Positions 16,670-24,982 of a DNA stretch of 64,000 bases are shown here, in pieces. The first letter of the stretch is position 1. Every line of letters begins with the position of its first letter. Origin of the DNA: Mucilaginibacter sp. (GTDB lineage: Bacteria; Bacteroidota; Bacteroidia; Sphingobacteriales; Sphingobacteriaceae). The notes beneath the pieces were generated by a model. That model worked only from the letters and a program-made list of their open reading frames with translations. It searched no databases and was not told where the DNA came from. A program made the position numbers and the translations under genes. The stretch is taken from the NCBI RefSeq assembly GCF_025359345.1, contig NZ_JANYGQ010000036.1, positions 248,001 through 312,000 of the forward strand, read 5' to 3'.

Positions 16670-17245
16670 ATGAAAACCCATACAAGAGTGTTGATCTTCA
16701 TCAGCTCCCTGCTGATGCTGAGTGCCTATTTTCTTCCGTTATGGCATATTTTACTGGACGCACCCCAATACCCCGAAGGCCTGGAAATGAAGATCTGGCT
16801 GAACGGGCTATCGGGAAATATTGATCAGATCAACGGCCTGAACCACTATATCGGCATGAAATTTATTTCGGTCGACGACTTTAAAGAATTTAAGATACTT
16901 CCTTATGTTTTTGGAGCGCTGACGCTTATCGGTATTGCCGCAGGCATCGCCAAAAGCCGTAAACTTTTATGGACCTGGTTCATTGGCTTAGGCCTGTTCG
17001 CCATAGTCGGCTTTAGCGACTTTTATATGTGGGAATATCGCTACGGACACAAACTAAATCCACATGCCGCAATCAAAGTAGAGGGAATGAATTACCAGCC
17101 GCCGCTTTTTGGCTATAAGCAACTGCTCAATTTCACTGCCGGTTCGTTACCTGATACCGGTGGGATCTTAGTAGGGTTAGGCGGGGTACTGGCCGCCGTC
17201 GCACTTTTTTATAAACCACGAATTTCTCCAAACAAGATCAAATGA
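16670..17245 (+). CDS. Four-helix membrane protein, NosB-like position
   Basis: A 191-residue protein with four predicted membrane segments: near residues 5-25, 68-90, 95-113 and 158-178. A periplasmic loop with HILLDAPQYPEGLEMKIW and NGLNHYIGMKFI lies between the first two. Proteins of this kind occur next to nosZ in clade II clusters and may link NosZ to the membrane quinone pool; that role is inferred. The start at 16670 (MKTHTRV) follows the hairpin; an upstream GTG lies inside the hairpin. It overlaps nosL by 4 bases. Confidence 0.65.
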   Translation: MKTHTRVLIFISSLLMLSAYFLPLWHILLDAPQYPEGLEMKIWLNGLSGNIDQINGLNHYIGMKFISVDDFKEFKILPYVFGALTLIGIAAGIAKSRKLLWTWFIGLGLFAIVGFSDFYMWEYRYGHKLNPHAAIKVEGMNYQPPLFGYKQLLNFTAGSLPDTGGILVGLGGVLAAVALFYKPRISPNKIK

Positions 17246-17682
17246 AAAGGTTAAATATCATTACAATAGTGCTGTGCTGTCTTTTGACAGCTTGCAGCCA
17301 TGAGCCTGATCCTATTCGTTATGGCAAAGACGCCTGTGCACATTGTAAAATGACGATCATGGATAAGCGTTTCGCTGCTGAGCTGATTACCGCCAAAGGC
17401 AAAGTATTCAAGTTTGACGCGGCAGAATGTATGGCTGGTTTTTTAAAGGAAAACCCCGCCATTGCTGCCGATGCTAAGAGCGTTTTCTTAGTCAATGATT
17501 TTACCAATCCAGAACAATTTACAGATGCCCGGAAATCCTTTTTCCTCCGGGATAGTTCGCTGTCCTCTCCTATGGGAGGAAACCTGGCGGCTTTTCTTTC
17601 CCGCCGGGCGGCAGAGTCCGCAAAAAAAAACAGGTCAGCGCAGGTCTATGACTGGACACTATTATTAACTAAAAATAAATAA
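17242..17682 (+). CDS. nosL: NosL copper-binding lipoprotein
   Basis: A 146-residue lipoprotein with lipobox LTAC (Cys18) and the copper-binding motif CAHCKM (Cys32, Cys35, Met37). The following blocks, KVFKFDAAECMAGFL and VNDFTNPEQFTDARKSFF, are typical of NosL. NosL delivers Cu(I) to apo-NosZ together with the NosDFY transporter, whose genes follow directly (1-base overlap with nosD). Confidence 0.92.
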   Translation: MKRLNIITIVLCCLLTACSHEPDPIRYGKDACAHCKMTIMDKRFAAELITAKGKVFKFDAAECMAGFLKENPAIAADAKSVFLVNDFTNPEQFTDARKSFFLRDSSLSSPMGGNLAAFLSRRAAESAKKNRSAQVYDWTLLLTKNK

Positions 17683-18917
17683 TGAGATCGCTAATCGTTA
17701 AAATAGGTTTGCTGTTTATGCTGCCGTTTCCGGTATGGGCCCACACGATCATCGTGGCTCCCGGAGCCAAAGTGGCAACGCTCAAACAGGCGGTAACCCT
17801 CGCTAAAAATGGCGATACGATACGCGTCGAAAAGGGAACCTATATCTCCCTGAATACGATAGTGGATAAAGAACTGACCATTTTAGGACAGAACCAACCG
17901 ATCCTGGATGCCCGTTTCCAGGAAGAAGTATTGACGATCACTTCCGGCCATGTGAAACTGGATGGGTTTATTATCGAAAATTCAAAAACTGGTTCTATGC
18001 GTGATTTTGCAGGCATAAGGCTAAGTAATGTGGAATTTGTTACCATCAGCAACAATATACTCGTCAATAATTTTTTTGGTATTTATTTGTCGAACTGCAA
18101 GCACATCGAGGTATTGCATAATCATATTACCGGCTCCAACAACATCGAGAACTCGGGGAACGGTATTCATTTATGGAAATGTAAGGAAATATTGCTCAAC
18201 GGCAATTACGTGACCCTGCACCGGGACGGCATCTATTTCGAGTTTGCTAAAAAATGCCTGATCGAGAATAATTTCAGTGAAAAGAATATACGATACGGCC
18301 TGCATTTTATGTTCTCGGATGATGATACCTATCGTCACAATACTTTTAAAAATAACGGATCAGGTGTTTCCGTGATGTACACCCGGCGCATCGCCATGCT
18401 GGATAACACGTTTATCGAAAACTGGGGCAGTTCTATCTATGGCGTATTGCTGAAAGAGATCACCGATGCGCGGATCGAAGGCAACCATTTTATCCGGAAC
18501 ACCACCGGCATTTATATGGAAAATTCAGATCGCATCACCGTTACCCATAACGATTTTATATCTAATGGCTGGGCCATGCGGGTACTGGCCAGCTGTAACA
18601 AGGACTATTTTACCCAAAATAACTATAAAGGAAACTCTTTTGACGTGACCACCAACGGTACTTTAAAAGAGATCTATTTCAACGACAACTATTGGGACAA
18701 ATACGAAGGCTATGACCTGAATAAGGATGGTACCGGTGACATTCCGTACCGCCCGATAAGCCTTTACGCACAGATCATCGAACAGAACCCGCAGAGCGTC
18801 ATGCTGATGCGAAGTTTCATCGTCAACCTGATCGACAAGGTAGAACGCGCCATTCCTTCCATTACGCCCGAATCTGTTAAAGACGAAAAACCAAGAATGA
18901 AACCATGGAAAAGATAA
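17682..18917 (+). CDS. nosD: NosD periplasmic copper maturation protein
   Basis: A 411-residue protein with a cleavable signal (LLFMLPFPVWAH) and a right-handed beta-helix built of repeated short strands with N-rich turns (GNYVTLHRDGIYFEF, EGNHFIRNTTGIYMEN), the NosD/CASH domain. The late block YWDKYEGYDLNKDGTGDIPYRP is characteristic. NosD works with NosF and NosY in assembly of the CuZ site. It overlaps nosF by 13 bases. Confidence 0.93.
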   Translation: MRSLIVKIGLLFMLPFPVWAHTIIVAPGAKVATLKQAVTLAKNGDTIRVEKGTYISLNTIVDKELTILGQNQPILDARFQEEVLTITSGHVKLDGFIIENSKTGSMRDFAGIRLSNVEFVTISNNILVNNFFGIYLSNCKHIEVLHNHITGSNNIENSGNGIHLWKCKEILLNGNYVTLHRDGIYFEFAKKCLIENNFSEKNIRYGLHFMFSDDDTYRHNTFKNNGSGVSVMYTRRIAMLDNTFIENWGSSIYGVLLKEITDARIEGNHFIRNTTGIYMENSDRITVTHNDFISNGWAMRVLASCNKDYFTQNNYKGNSFDVTTNGTLKEIYFNDNYWDKYEGYDLNKDGTGDIPYRPISLYAQIIEQNPQSVMLMRSFIVNLIDKVERAIPSITPESVKDEKPRMKPWKR

Positions 18918-19621
18918 TAGCGGTCAAAGGACTTAAAAAATCATTTGGGCGACTGGAAGTCCTCAAAGATGTCAGCTGCGATTTTGCAAGCGGCGGGGTG
19001 GTGTCTATCCTCGGTCCAAATGCTTCAGGAAAAACTACACTTATCAAATCCATCCTCGGGATGGTTATACCGGATGGCGGAGAGATCCTGTTTCAAGGCA
19101 GGTCAATTCTGAACACCTTTGATTATAAAAGGAACATCGGGTATATGCCCCAAATAGGTCATTACCCTGATAATATGAAAATCGGCCAGCTTTTTAAAAT
19201 GGTTATGGATATCCGGCAGCAGGACGCGGTTGACAAAGAACTGCTCAAAGCTTACCAGCTGGAAAGCATGTATCAAAAAACCATGCGCACCTTATCCGGC
19301 GGCACATTACAAAAAGTAAGCGCCGCGCTGGCATTTATGTTCAATCCTGATGTACTGATCCTGGATGAACCGTCGGCAGGCCTCGATCCGCTCGCCGCCG
19401 AAGCACTGAAAGAAAAAATACTGGAAGAAAAATCTAAAGGCAAGCTGATCCTGGTAACCTCCCATATTCTGAGCGAAGCCGATGAAATATCCGATCATAT
19501 CCTCTATCTTTTTGAAGGCCAGATCAAATTTTATAAAACCTTAACAGATCTGAAACTGGAGACAGGCGAGCAGAAACTAAGTAAGGCCTTAACACAAATA
19601 TTGAGTTCACCATCATGCTAA
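18905..19621 (+). CDS. nosF: NosF ABC transporter ATPase
   Basis: A 238-residue ABC ATPase. Walker A GPNASGKTT is at residues 37-45, the signature LSGGTLQ near residue 134 and Walker B LILDEPSAGLD near residue 155, followed by a switch histidine in TSHILSEADE. It powers the NosDFY copper-maturation complex. The start and end overlap nosD and nosY, so the three are translationally coupled. Confidence 0.93.
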   Translation: MEKIIAVKGLKKSFGRLEVLKDVSCDFASGGVVSILGPNASGKTTLIKSILGMVIPDGGEILFQGRSILNTFDYKRNIGYMPQIGHYPDNMKIGQLFKMVMDIRQQDAVDKELLKAYQLESMYQKTMRTLSGGTLQKVSAALAFMFNPDVLILDEPSAGLDPLAAEALKEKILEEKSKGKLILVTSHILSEADEISDHILYLFEGQIKFYKTLTDLKLETGEQKLSKALTQILSSPSC

Positions 19622-20382
19622 AGATCGCGAAATATATCATTCTCGATATCGTACGCAGCAAGGTATTGCTGGCGTATACGCTTTTATTACTGGCGATCAG
19701 CCTGACCATTTTCTTGTCAGATGCGGACGTAACCAAAGGCCTGGTGAGTATTACGACGGTTATCCTGATCATCGTTCCGCTGGTGAGTATCGTTTACGCG
19801 ACCACCTATTATTTCAATGCGGCTGAGTTTACCGAAATGCTGGTATCGCAGCCCATCAGCAGGCGAAATATCTTACTGGGAAAATTCATCGGGATCAGCA
19901 GTTCCATTTTGCTTGCCTTTTTTATTGGCGTATGCATCCCTGTTTGCCTGTTCGCTTTTTCTGCAACCGGTATCACACTCATGATCTCGGGCTGCCTGCT
20001 GACATTAAGCTTTATTTCACTGGCTTTCCTGACATCGACTATTACCCGCGATAAAGCCAAGGGCATTGGCCTTGCTTTAATGCTCTGGTTCTATTTCTCG
20101 ATCATATTCGATGGCCTGGTTTTAATGTTCCTGACCCTTTTTGCCGATTACCCCTTGGAAAAGGCGATGATCGTTTTAACGGCATTAAATCCTATAGACC
20201 TTGCCCGAATCCTGATCCTGCTGCAGCTCGACATTTCCGCGTTGATGGGCTATACCGGTGCATTATACCAGGAATTTTTTGGAAGTGGTATCGGGATCGT
20301 CTTCTCGCTGTTGATGCAAATGATCTGGATCATTGTACCGCTATTTTTTGCACTTAAAATATTTAAAAAGAAAGACCTATAA
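19615..20382 (+). CDS. nosY: NosY membrane component of the NosDFY transporter
   Basis: A 255-residue protein with six membrane segments and the ABC-2 coupling region FTEMLVSQPISRRNILLGKF near residues 65-85, the family pattern of NosY. It forms the membrane part of the NosDFY complex. It overlaps nosF by 7 bases and the next gene by one. Confidence 0.9.
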   Translation: MLKIAKYIILDIVRSKVLLAYTLLLLAISLTIFLSDADVTKGLVSITTVILIIVPLVSIVYATTYYFNAAEFTEMLVSQPISRRNILLGKFIGISSSILLAFFIGVCIPVCLFAFSATGITLMISGCLLTLSFISLAFLTSTITRDKAKGIGLALMLWFYFSIIFDGLVLMFLTLFADYPLEKAMIVLTALNPIDLARILILLQLDISALMGYTGALYQEFFGSGIGIVFSLLMQMIWIIVPLFFALKIFKKKDL

Positions 20383-20801
20383 TGAAAAAATTGACCCTTG
20401 TTATTGTGTTTGTCCTCGCTTTTTCTGCACTTCATGCAACAGGCCGCTATCAGCATGAAAAAGCTTCCGAGGAATTAGTGCTGAATAATGGCGCTAAGTG
20501 GAAGATCGACCAAGCTACCGGTAATAATGTTGCCCGTCTCCAGCAGATCGTCAAAAAAGTCAACGGCCATAAATTGGCTGATTTTCACCAGGCAGGCACC
20601 TCGTTACAGGCAGGTATCGATCAAATGATCAAAGAATGCCGGATGAAAGGCCCGGATCACCTGGCCCTGCATAAATGGCTGGAACCGCTGATGGGGCAAA
20701 TTTCCCAGCTTAACCAGGCAACTAACGCAGTATCGGCCAAAATCCACTTTAGTGAAGTGAAAAAACGCTTAAATATATTCCATCAATATTTTAAGGTATA
20801 A
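20382..20801 (+). CDS. Exported protein of the nos operon, unknown function
   Basis: A 139-residue protein with a signal peptide ending near ALHATG. The mature part is helical, with NNGAKWKIDQATGNNVARLQQIV and a His-containing segment (DHLALHKWLEPLMGQI). No family is recognised. It starts on the stop codon of nosY, so it belongs to the nos operon. The His and Met residues would allow metal binding, but that is speculative. Confidence 0.6.
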   Translation: MKKLTLVIVFVLAFSALHATGRYQHEKASEELVLNNGAKWKIDQATGNNVARLQQIVKKVNGHKLADFHQAGTSLQAGIDQMIKECRMKGPDHLALHKWLEPLMGQISQLNQATNAVSAKIHFSEVKKRLNIFHQYFKV

Positions 20802-20803
20802 AG

Positions 20804-21184
20804 ATGTTAAAGCAGTTAACGGCATGGCTTTTGATTTTCTCGGTGCTCGCCGTTAACTACTCCCGGCTGTTCGTTTACGCCGGGTTCAAGATGAACCAAA
20901 GCTATATCGCCGCCAAACTGTGCGAAAACCGCAATAAACCTTTCCTGCATTGCAACGGTAAATGTTACCTGATGAAAAAGATAAAGCAAGCGGAAGACAA
21001 ACAAAACAATGCCGAAAGTCAGGCGCAGAAAAGCCTGTTCCAGGATGGTTATATCGTCAACACTTTCTTTCACAACAGCACCTTATGGAGTGTGGGTATC
21101 GGAAACGCGTTCCCGTTTGCAGAAAACTGCGGCAAGCTTCCCGGTGCCTTTCTCCCCATATTTCGCCCGCCCCAGTTGAGTTGA
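20804..21184 (+). CDS. Small membrane-anchored Cys protein upstream of a TonB receptor
   Basis: A 126-residue protein with one N-terminal membrane segment (WLLIFSVLAVNYSRLFVYAGF) followed by CENRNKPFLHCNGKCYLMKKIKQ, a three-Cys/His motif, and a charged helical stretch. Proteins with this motif are found beside TonB-dependent receptors in Bacteroidota. With a receptor directly downstream and a copper-demanding enzyme encoded upstream, involvement in copper uptake is plausible (inference). Confidence 0.55.
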   Translation: MLKQLTAWLLIFSVLAVNYSRLFVYAGFKMNQSYIAAKLCENRNKPFLHCNGKCYLMKKIKQAEDKQNNAESQAQKSLFQDGYIVNTFFHNSTLWSVGIGNAFPFAENCGKLPGAFLPIFRPPQLS

Positions 21185-21325
21185 TCTTTAATTAAGTCTA
21201 ACAATCGAGGAGGAGCTTTTTGGCACCTCTAATGGATAATTTATGTACCGGCCGTTTCTTCCGGTCTGAAGAACAATTTTCAACGAGCAGCAAACCGCGT
21301 GCGGTTTCACTCAATATATATTCCA
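21185..21325 (+). promoter_or_regulatory. Structured leader before the TonB receptor gene
   Basis: The 140-base gap holds two hairpins: ACCGG/CCGGT at 21247-21265 and AAACCGC-GT-GCGGTTT at 21292-21307, the latter 19 bases before the start codon. No known riboswitch consensus was recognised. It may attenuate receptor expression. Confidence 0.35.
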
Positions 21326-23602
21326 ATGAACACGCTAAAAAAAATGGCGTTGCTTATGATAATCACCGTTTTAGGGATGCAATGGGCAAACGCACAATAT
21401 ATTTACAAAGGTCATATCGCCGACAATACCACTAAACAGCCGCTGGAATGTGCCTGTATCCGCGCCAATGGCAAGTTATGCTGCACCAATAAAACCGGGG
21501 ACTTTCAGCTTTCGCTCTCGTCAGATACAGCGACCTTAACGATCACTTACATCGGTTATTCGACAAAAATTCTCCCGGTACGCAGTTCGGCTGTGCCGGT
21601 GTGCATTGTGATGGATAACGGGCAGGTTGACCTGAAAGAGGTGGTGATCGCCCCCTCGCTGATGTGTAGCCCTTTTCACACGCTGAGCACTTTAGATCTG
21701 CGGCTTCGCCCGGTTAATTCTTCACAGGACCTGATGCGCCTGGTTCCCGGCTTGTTGATCGCACAGCATATGGGCGGCGGCAAAGCGGAACAGATATTTG
21801 TACGGGGCTTCGATGCGGATCACGGCACCGACCTGAGTGTTTCGGTTGACGGAATGCCCGTGAATATGGTTTCCCACATCCACGGGCAGGGTTATGCCGA
21901 CCTGCACTTTCTGATCCCTGAAACGGTGAAGAATTTTGATTTCGGCAAGGGCCCGTATTATTCCGCTTATGGCGATCTGGCCACGGCAGGCTATTTAAGC
22001 TATACCACCAAAGACGCCATAGACCGGAGCATGATCAGCCTGGAGGGCGGACAATTCCATACCTTCCGTATTGCAGGACTGGTTGACCTATTAGGGAAGC
22101 AAGCCGCTCAAAGCGGAACAACGGCCTATATTGCCGGGGAATATAATTATACCGACGGCGCTTTTAAGCTGCCGGAACATTATAAACGGACCAACCTGTT
22201 CGGGAAGTACACCCAAAAAATAGGAGCAAATAATAAATTAACCCTAAGCGCTTCAACCTTTAGTACCAGCTGGATCGCTTCCGGAGAAATACCTGAACGG
22301 GTAGTTGCGGCTAATACAGTTGCGCTGGATGAACAGGGAAACGCGGTGAGGATAAATGCCGCTCCGGTAACCATTAACAGGTTTGCAGCAATTGACAGCG
22401 CCCAGGGGGGTAAGTCAACAAGGATCAATGCGATCGCGCGTTTAACTACTGATCTGAAAAACAACTGGTCCATGGAAAATCAGTTATACTACACTCAATA
22501 TACTTTTGCATTGCATGTAAATTCCACTTTTTTCGCGGCAGACAGTGTTAACGGAGACGAACGCCAGCAAGCGGAAAGCCGGGATATGTTTGGATATACC
22601 GGCAAAATTACGAAGCGAAAATACTGGGGCAATAACCTGCTGACTTCCATCATTGGAATAAGCACCCGCTTTGACCGCACCTACGGTTCTTCATACGATC
22701 ATGTTACAGAACAATACCAGTTTTTGAATAATATTACCCAGGGAGATATCAGACAAAATAACACGGCTGCTTACCTGGACGAAACATTAGAAAGCGGGAA
22801 GTGGCAATTCAATGCCGGTGCGCGGCTGGACTACTTTAAATTCAATTACCATGATTCCACAAAAAACAGTTTGGTCTTGAGCCCAAAACTGAACGTCCAG
22901 TATACCGCTAACGAACAGGTACAGTTTTATCTGAAAGCGGGTAAAGGGTTTCATTCCAATAACGCGATCGCTGTCATCGCCAATAACGGCCTGGAAACTA
23001 TCCCGTCAGCCTATGGTGCAGACCTTGGGCTGAACTGGAAACCAATACCGCGCCTATTCATCAACGCAGCAGTCTGGTACTTATACCTGTCGCAGGAGTT
23101 TGTTTACACCGATGATGGTGATATTGCACCTGGCGGCAAAACCAAACGTTCGGGCATTGATATTTCTGCCCGGTACCAGCTGGCCAAATGGTTTTTTGCC
23201 GACCTGAACGTCAACTTGGCCCGTCCAAGGTACGCCGATAGTATAAAAAGCACCGGCTACCTCGCGCTTGCGCCTACGTTGACCAGCACTGGGGGGCTGG
23301 ATTTTAAACTAAATAACGGGATCAACGGCGGGTTGAGCTACCGGTATATGCACGATCGCCCCGGAAATAACACGAATACCTTGATAGCCGACGGATATTT
23401 TGTTACCGACCTGAAGATCAATTACAGTCAAAAGCGTTATGAGGTTGGACTCACGGTAGAAAATCTGTTTAACAGGCAGTGGAACGAATATGCCGTGGAA
23501 CAGGTCAGCCGGCTGAAAGGTGAAGCTGCGCCGGTTGACCAGATGAGTTTTACACCAGGTACCCCGTTCTTTACGAAACTGCGGGTGGCTTTTTTCTTTT
23601 GA
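21326..23602 (+). CDS. TonB-dependent outer-membrane receptor
   Basis: A 758-residue receptor with a signal peptide (LLMIITVLGMQWANA), an N-terminal carboxypeptidase-like regulatory domain (residues 20-100), a plug domain with VRGFDADHGTDLSVSVDGMPVNMVSHIHGQGYADLHFLIPE, and a 22-strand barrel ending in an aromatic residue (LRVAFFF). The substrate is not shown by sequence. Location in the nos element and the metal-rich plug motif suggest copper or a metallophore. The ATG at 21326 gives the signal peptide directly; an in-frame start 27 bases upstream is possible. Confidence 0.88.
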   Translation: MNTLKKMALLMIITVLGMQWANAQYIYKGHIADNTTKQPLECACIRANGKLCCTNKTGDFQLSLSSDTATLTITYIGYSTKILPVRSSAVPVCIVMDNGQVDLKEVVIAPSLMCSPFHTLSTLDLRLRPVNSSQDLMRLVPGLLIAQHMGGGKAEQIFVRGFDADHGTDLSVSVDGMPVNMVSHIHGQGYADLHFLIPETVKNFDFGKGPYYSAYGDLATAGYLSYTTKDAIDRSMISLEGGQFHTFRIAGLVDLLGKQAAQSGTTAYIAGEYNYTDGAFKLPEHYKRTNLFGKYTQKIGANNKLTLSASTFSTSWIASGEIPERVVAANTVALDEQGNAVRINAAPVTINRFAAIDSAQGGKSTRINAIARLTTDLKNNWSMENQLYYTQYTFALHVNSTFFAADSVNGDERQQAESRDMFGYTGKITKRKYWGNNLLTSIIGISTRFDRTYGSSYDHVTEQYQFLNNITQGDIRQNNTAAYLDETLESGKWQFNAGARLDYFKFNYHDSTKNSLVLSPKLNVQYTANEQVQFYLKAGKGFHSNNAIAVIANNGLETIPSAYGADLGLNWKPIPRLFINAAVWYLYLSQEFVYTDDGDIAPGGKTKRSGIDISARYQLAKWFFADLNVNLARPRYADSIKSTGYLALAPTLTSTGGLDFKLNNGINGGLSYRYMHDRPGNNTNTLIADGYFVTDLKINYSQKRYEVGLTVENLFNRQWNEYAVEQVSRLKGEAAPVDQMSFTPGTPFFTKLRVAFFF

Positions 23603-23644
23603 CAAATTATCCTATCATTACCAACCGAATATAAACGAAAGTCC

Positions 23645-24334
23645 ATGAATAAGCCCCAGAAAGGATGTAACCTCGAAAAATGTTTCCTATGCAGCAACAC
23701 GGTGCCGGAATGGCGCGAAACCATCAACCTCCATAAACAAAACCTGAAATTCAAAAAAGGAGAGGTGATTTTCAGCGAAGGGCAACCCGTAACGGGCATT
23801 TATTTCGTTTATTCCGGCACAGCAAAAGTTCACAAGAAATGGGGCGATGACAAAGAACTGATTATCAGGTTTGCTGCTGACGGCTCCATACTGGGTCACC
23901 GTGGCCTGGGCAGCAAAATGGTTTACGGTGTTTCCGCCACCGCTGTGGTGCCGCTGGTCGTTTGTTTTGTGGATATCAAGTTCTTTGAAGCGTCGCTGAA
24001 AACTAATAGCGATCTAAGCTATAAACTCATGGTGCTGTTTGCAGAAGAGTTGGACATCTCTGAGCGAAAAATGCGCGATCTGGCGCATATGCCGGTAAAA
24101 GGGCGCGTAGCACAGTCCCTGCTTTCGGTGGAAGAACAGTTTGGAAAAGACTCGAATGGATACATCAATTTGACACTATCGAGGCATGATCTTGCTGCAT
24201 ATTCAGCATCTACATATGAAACGGTGTTCCGCGTTATCATGGACCTGATAAAAGAAAATATCGTTATCGTGACCGGTAAGCAGATCAAGGTCAATGACCG
24301 CCAAAAACTGGCTGGACTTACGATGGGTACCTGA
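23645..24334 (+). CDS. Crp/Fnr-family regulator with Cys-rich N-terminus
   Basis: A 229-residue regulator: a cyclic-nucleotide-binding-like fold (residues 30-130) and a C-terminal winged helix with SRHDLAAYSASTYETVFRVIMDL near residues 179-201. Cysteines at residues 8, 13 and 16 plus Cys107 resemble the four-Cys set that binds a [4Fe-4S] cluster in FNR, though the spacing differs. Oxygen or NO sensing is therefore plausible. TGAT-N4-ATCA boxes at 8772 and 14027 in the same element fit the family's targets. Confidence 0.82.
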   Translation: MNKPQKGCNLEKCFLCSNTVPEWRETINLHKQNLKFKKGEVIFSEGQPVTGIYFVYSGTAKVHKKWGDDKELIIRFAADGSILGHRGLGSKMVYGVSATAVVPLVVCFVDIKFFEASLKTNSDLSYKLMVLFAEELDISERKMRDLAHMPVKGRVAQSLLSVEEQFGKDSNGYINLTLSRHDLAAYSASTYETVFRVIMDLIKENIVIVTGKQIKVNDRQKLAGLTMGT

Positions 24335-24642
24335 TGGCCGATAGATCCATTTAACGAATGCCGTTTAATTTTTTCTGGGAAATTGAAGAATAATCTGGCG
24401 TCGAGAGCCCCATGCAGGCATAAAATCGACCGGCAGCGAACAGGCGTAAAAATGATCTTCGGCAACGATTGGGGTGATGCAACTATTTATAGACTGTAAA
24501 AAGGACGTTAATTAAACCTAATTATTTCGGAAGAAAGTTTTCGAAAAATTATTATATAATATTTGCGCTTTTGTTAGAAAAGACTATCAAAATATCGATA
24601 TTTGTATTATAAAATTTGCAATTAATCTGTATCAAAAAAGCG
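24335..24642. other. Non-coding right end of element A
   Basis: No gene is seen. The stretch becomes steadily more AT-rich toward the attachment site. It ends with the arm-type repeat at 24643 and the core at 24717. Confidence 0.5.
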
Positions 24643-24660
24643 GTGAGTAATTCGGTGAGT
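24643..24660 (+). repeat. Arm-type repeat, right end of element A
   Basis: GTGAGTAATTCGGTGAGT is an exact copy of 4710-4727, 56 bases before the right core. It ties this end to the integrase at 4858. Confidence 0.7.
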
Positions 24661-24716
24661 GCCCAATTTAAGCCACTGTAAAATATTGAAAGTCAAGACG
24701 TTAAGAGTACAAGGTT

Positions 24717-24734
24717 ATTCTCGTCGGGACCACA
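24717..24734 (+). other. Core att between elements A and B
   Basis: ATTCTCGTCGGGACCACA is identical to the tRNA-Arg 3' end at 4590-4607, but no tRNA body precedes it. It serves as attR of element A and attL of element B. Confidence 0.85.
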
Positions 24735-24756
24735 GATAAAAGTAGTAAAGACAGCT

Positions 24757-24797
24757 AAAAGCCTGCAAATCAAATATTTGCGGGCTTTGTTTTTTTG
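24757..24797 (+). terminator. Element-end hairpin terminator
   Basis: AAAGCCTGCAAAT and ATTTGCGGGCTTT (one G-T wobble) enclose a 5-base loop and are followed by a T-run. It is homologous to the hairpins at 4631 and 61111. Confidence 0.75.
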
Positions 24798-24902
24798 AAA
24801 AGGTGAGTAAAATTCCGACTTTTCCTGTATAAAAGGTGAGTAATACGGGAGTTCTTTTCAAAAAACACAATGTACTCACCAGAATTGACATAAGTTACTG
24901 TC

Positions 24903-24960
24903 AATCAAGATGTTTCATAGTGAAACATCTTGATTTGAGCGGGTTGCAAACATAGTTTTG
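24903..24960 (+). promoter_or_regulatory. Promoter and operator of the element B integrase
   Basis: TTG (24930-24932), 20 bases and TAGTTTTG (24953-24960) fit the Bacteroidota promoter. AATCAAGATGTTTCA-TAG-TGAAACATCTTGATT (24903-24935) is a 15-base perfect inverted repeat that covers the -33 box, so a repressor bound there would block transcription. Confidence 0.7.
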
Positions 24961-24982
24961 TCACCCTTAAAAAAGTAATATT

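Noticed and set aside
24700..24740. A second tRNA-Arg gene at the 24.7-kb core
   Set aside because: Only the last part of the T-loop and acceptor 3' strand is present. No D-arm, anticodon arm or 5' acceptor strand precedes it, so it is an attachment-site copy.
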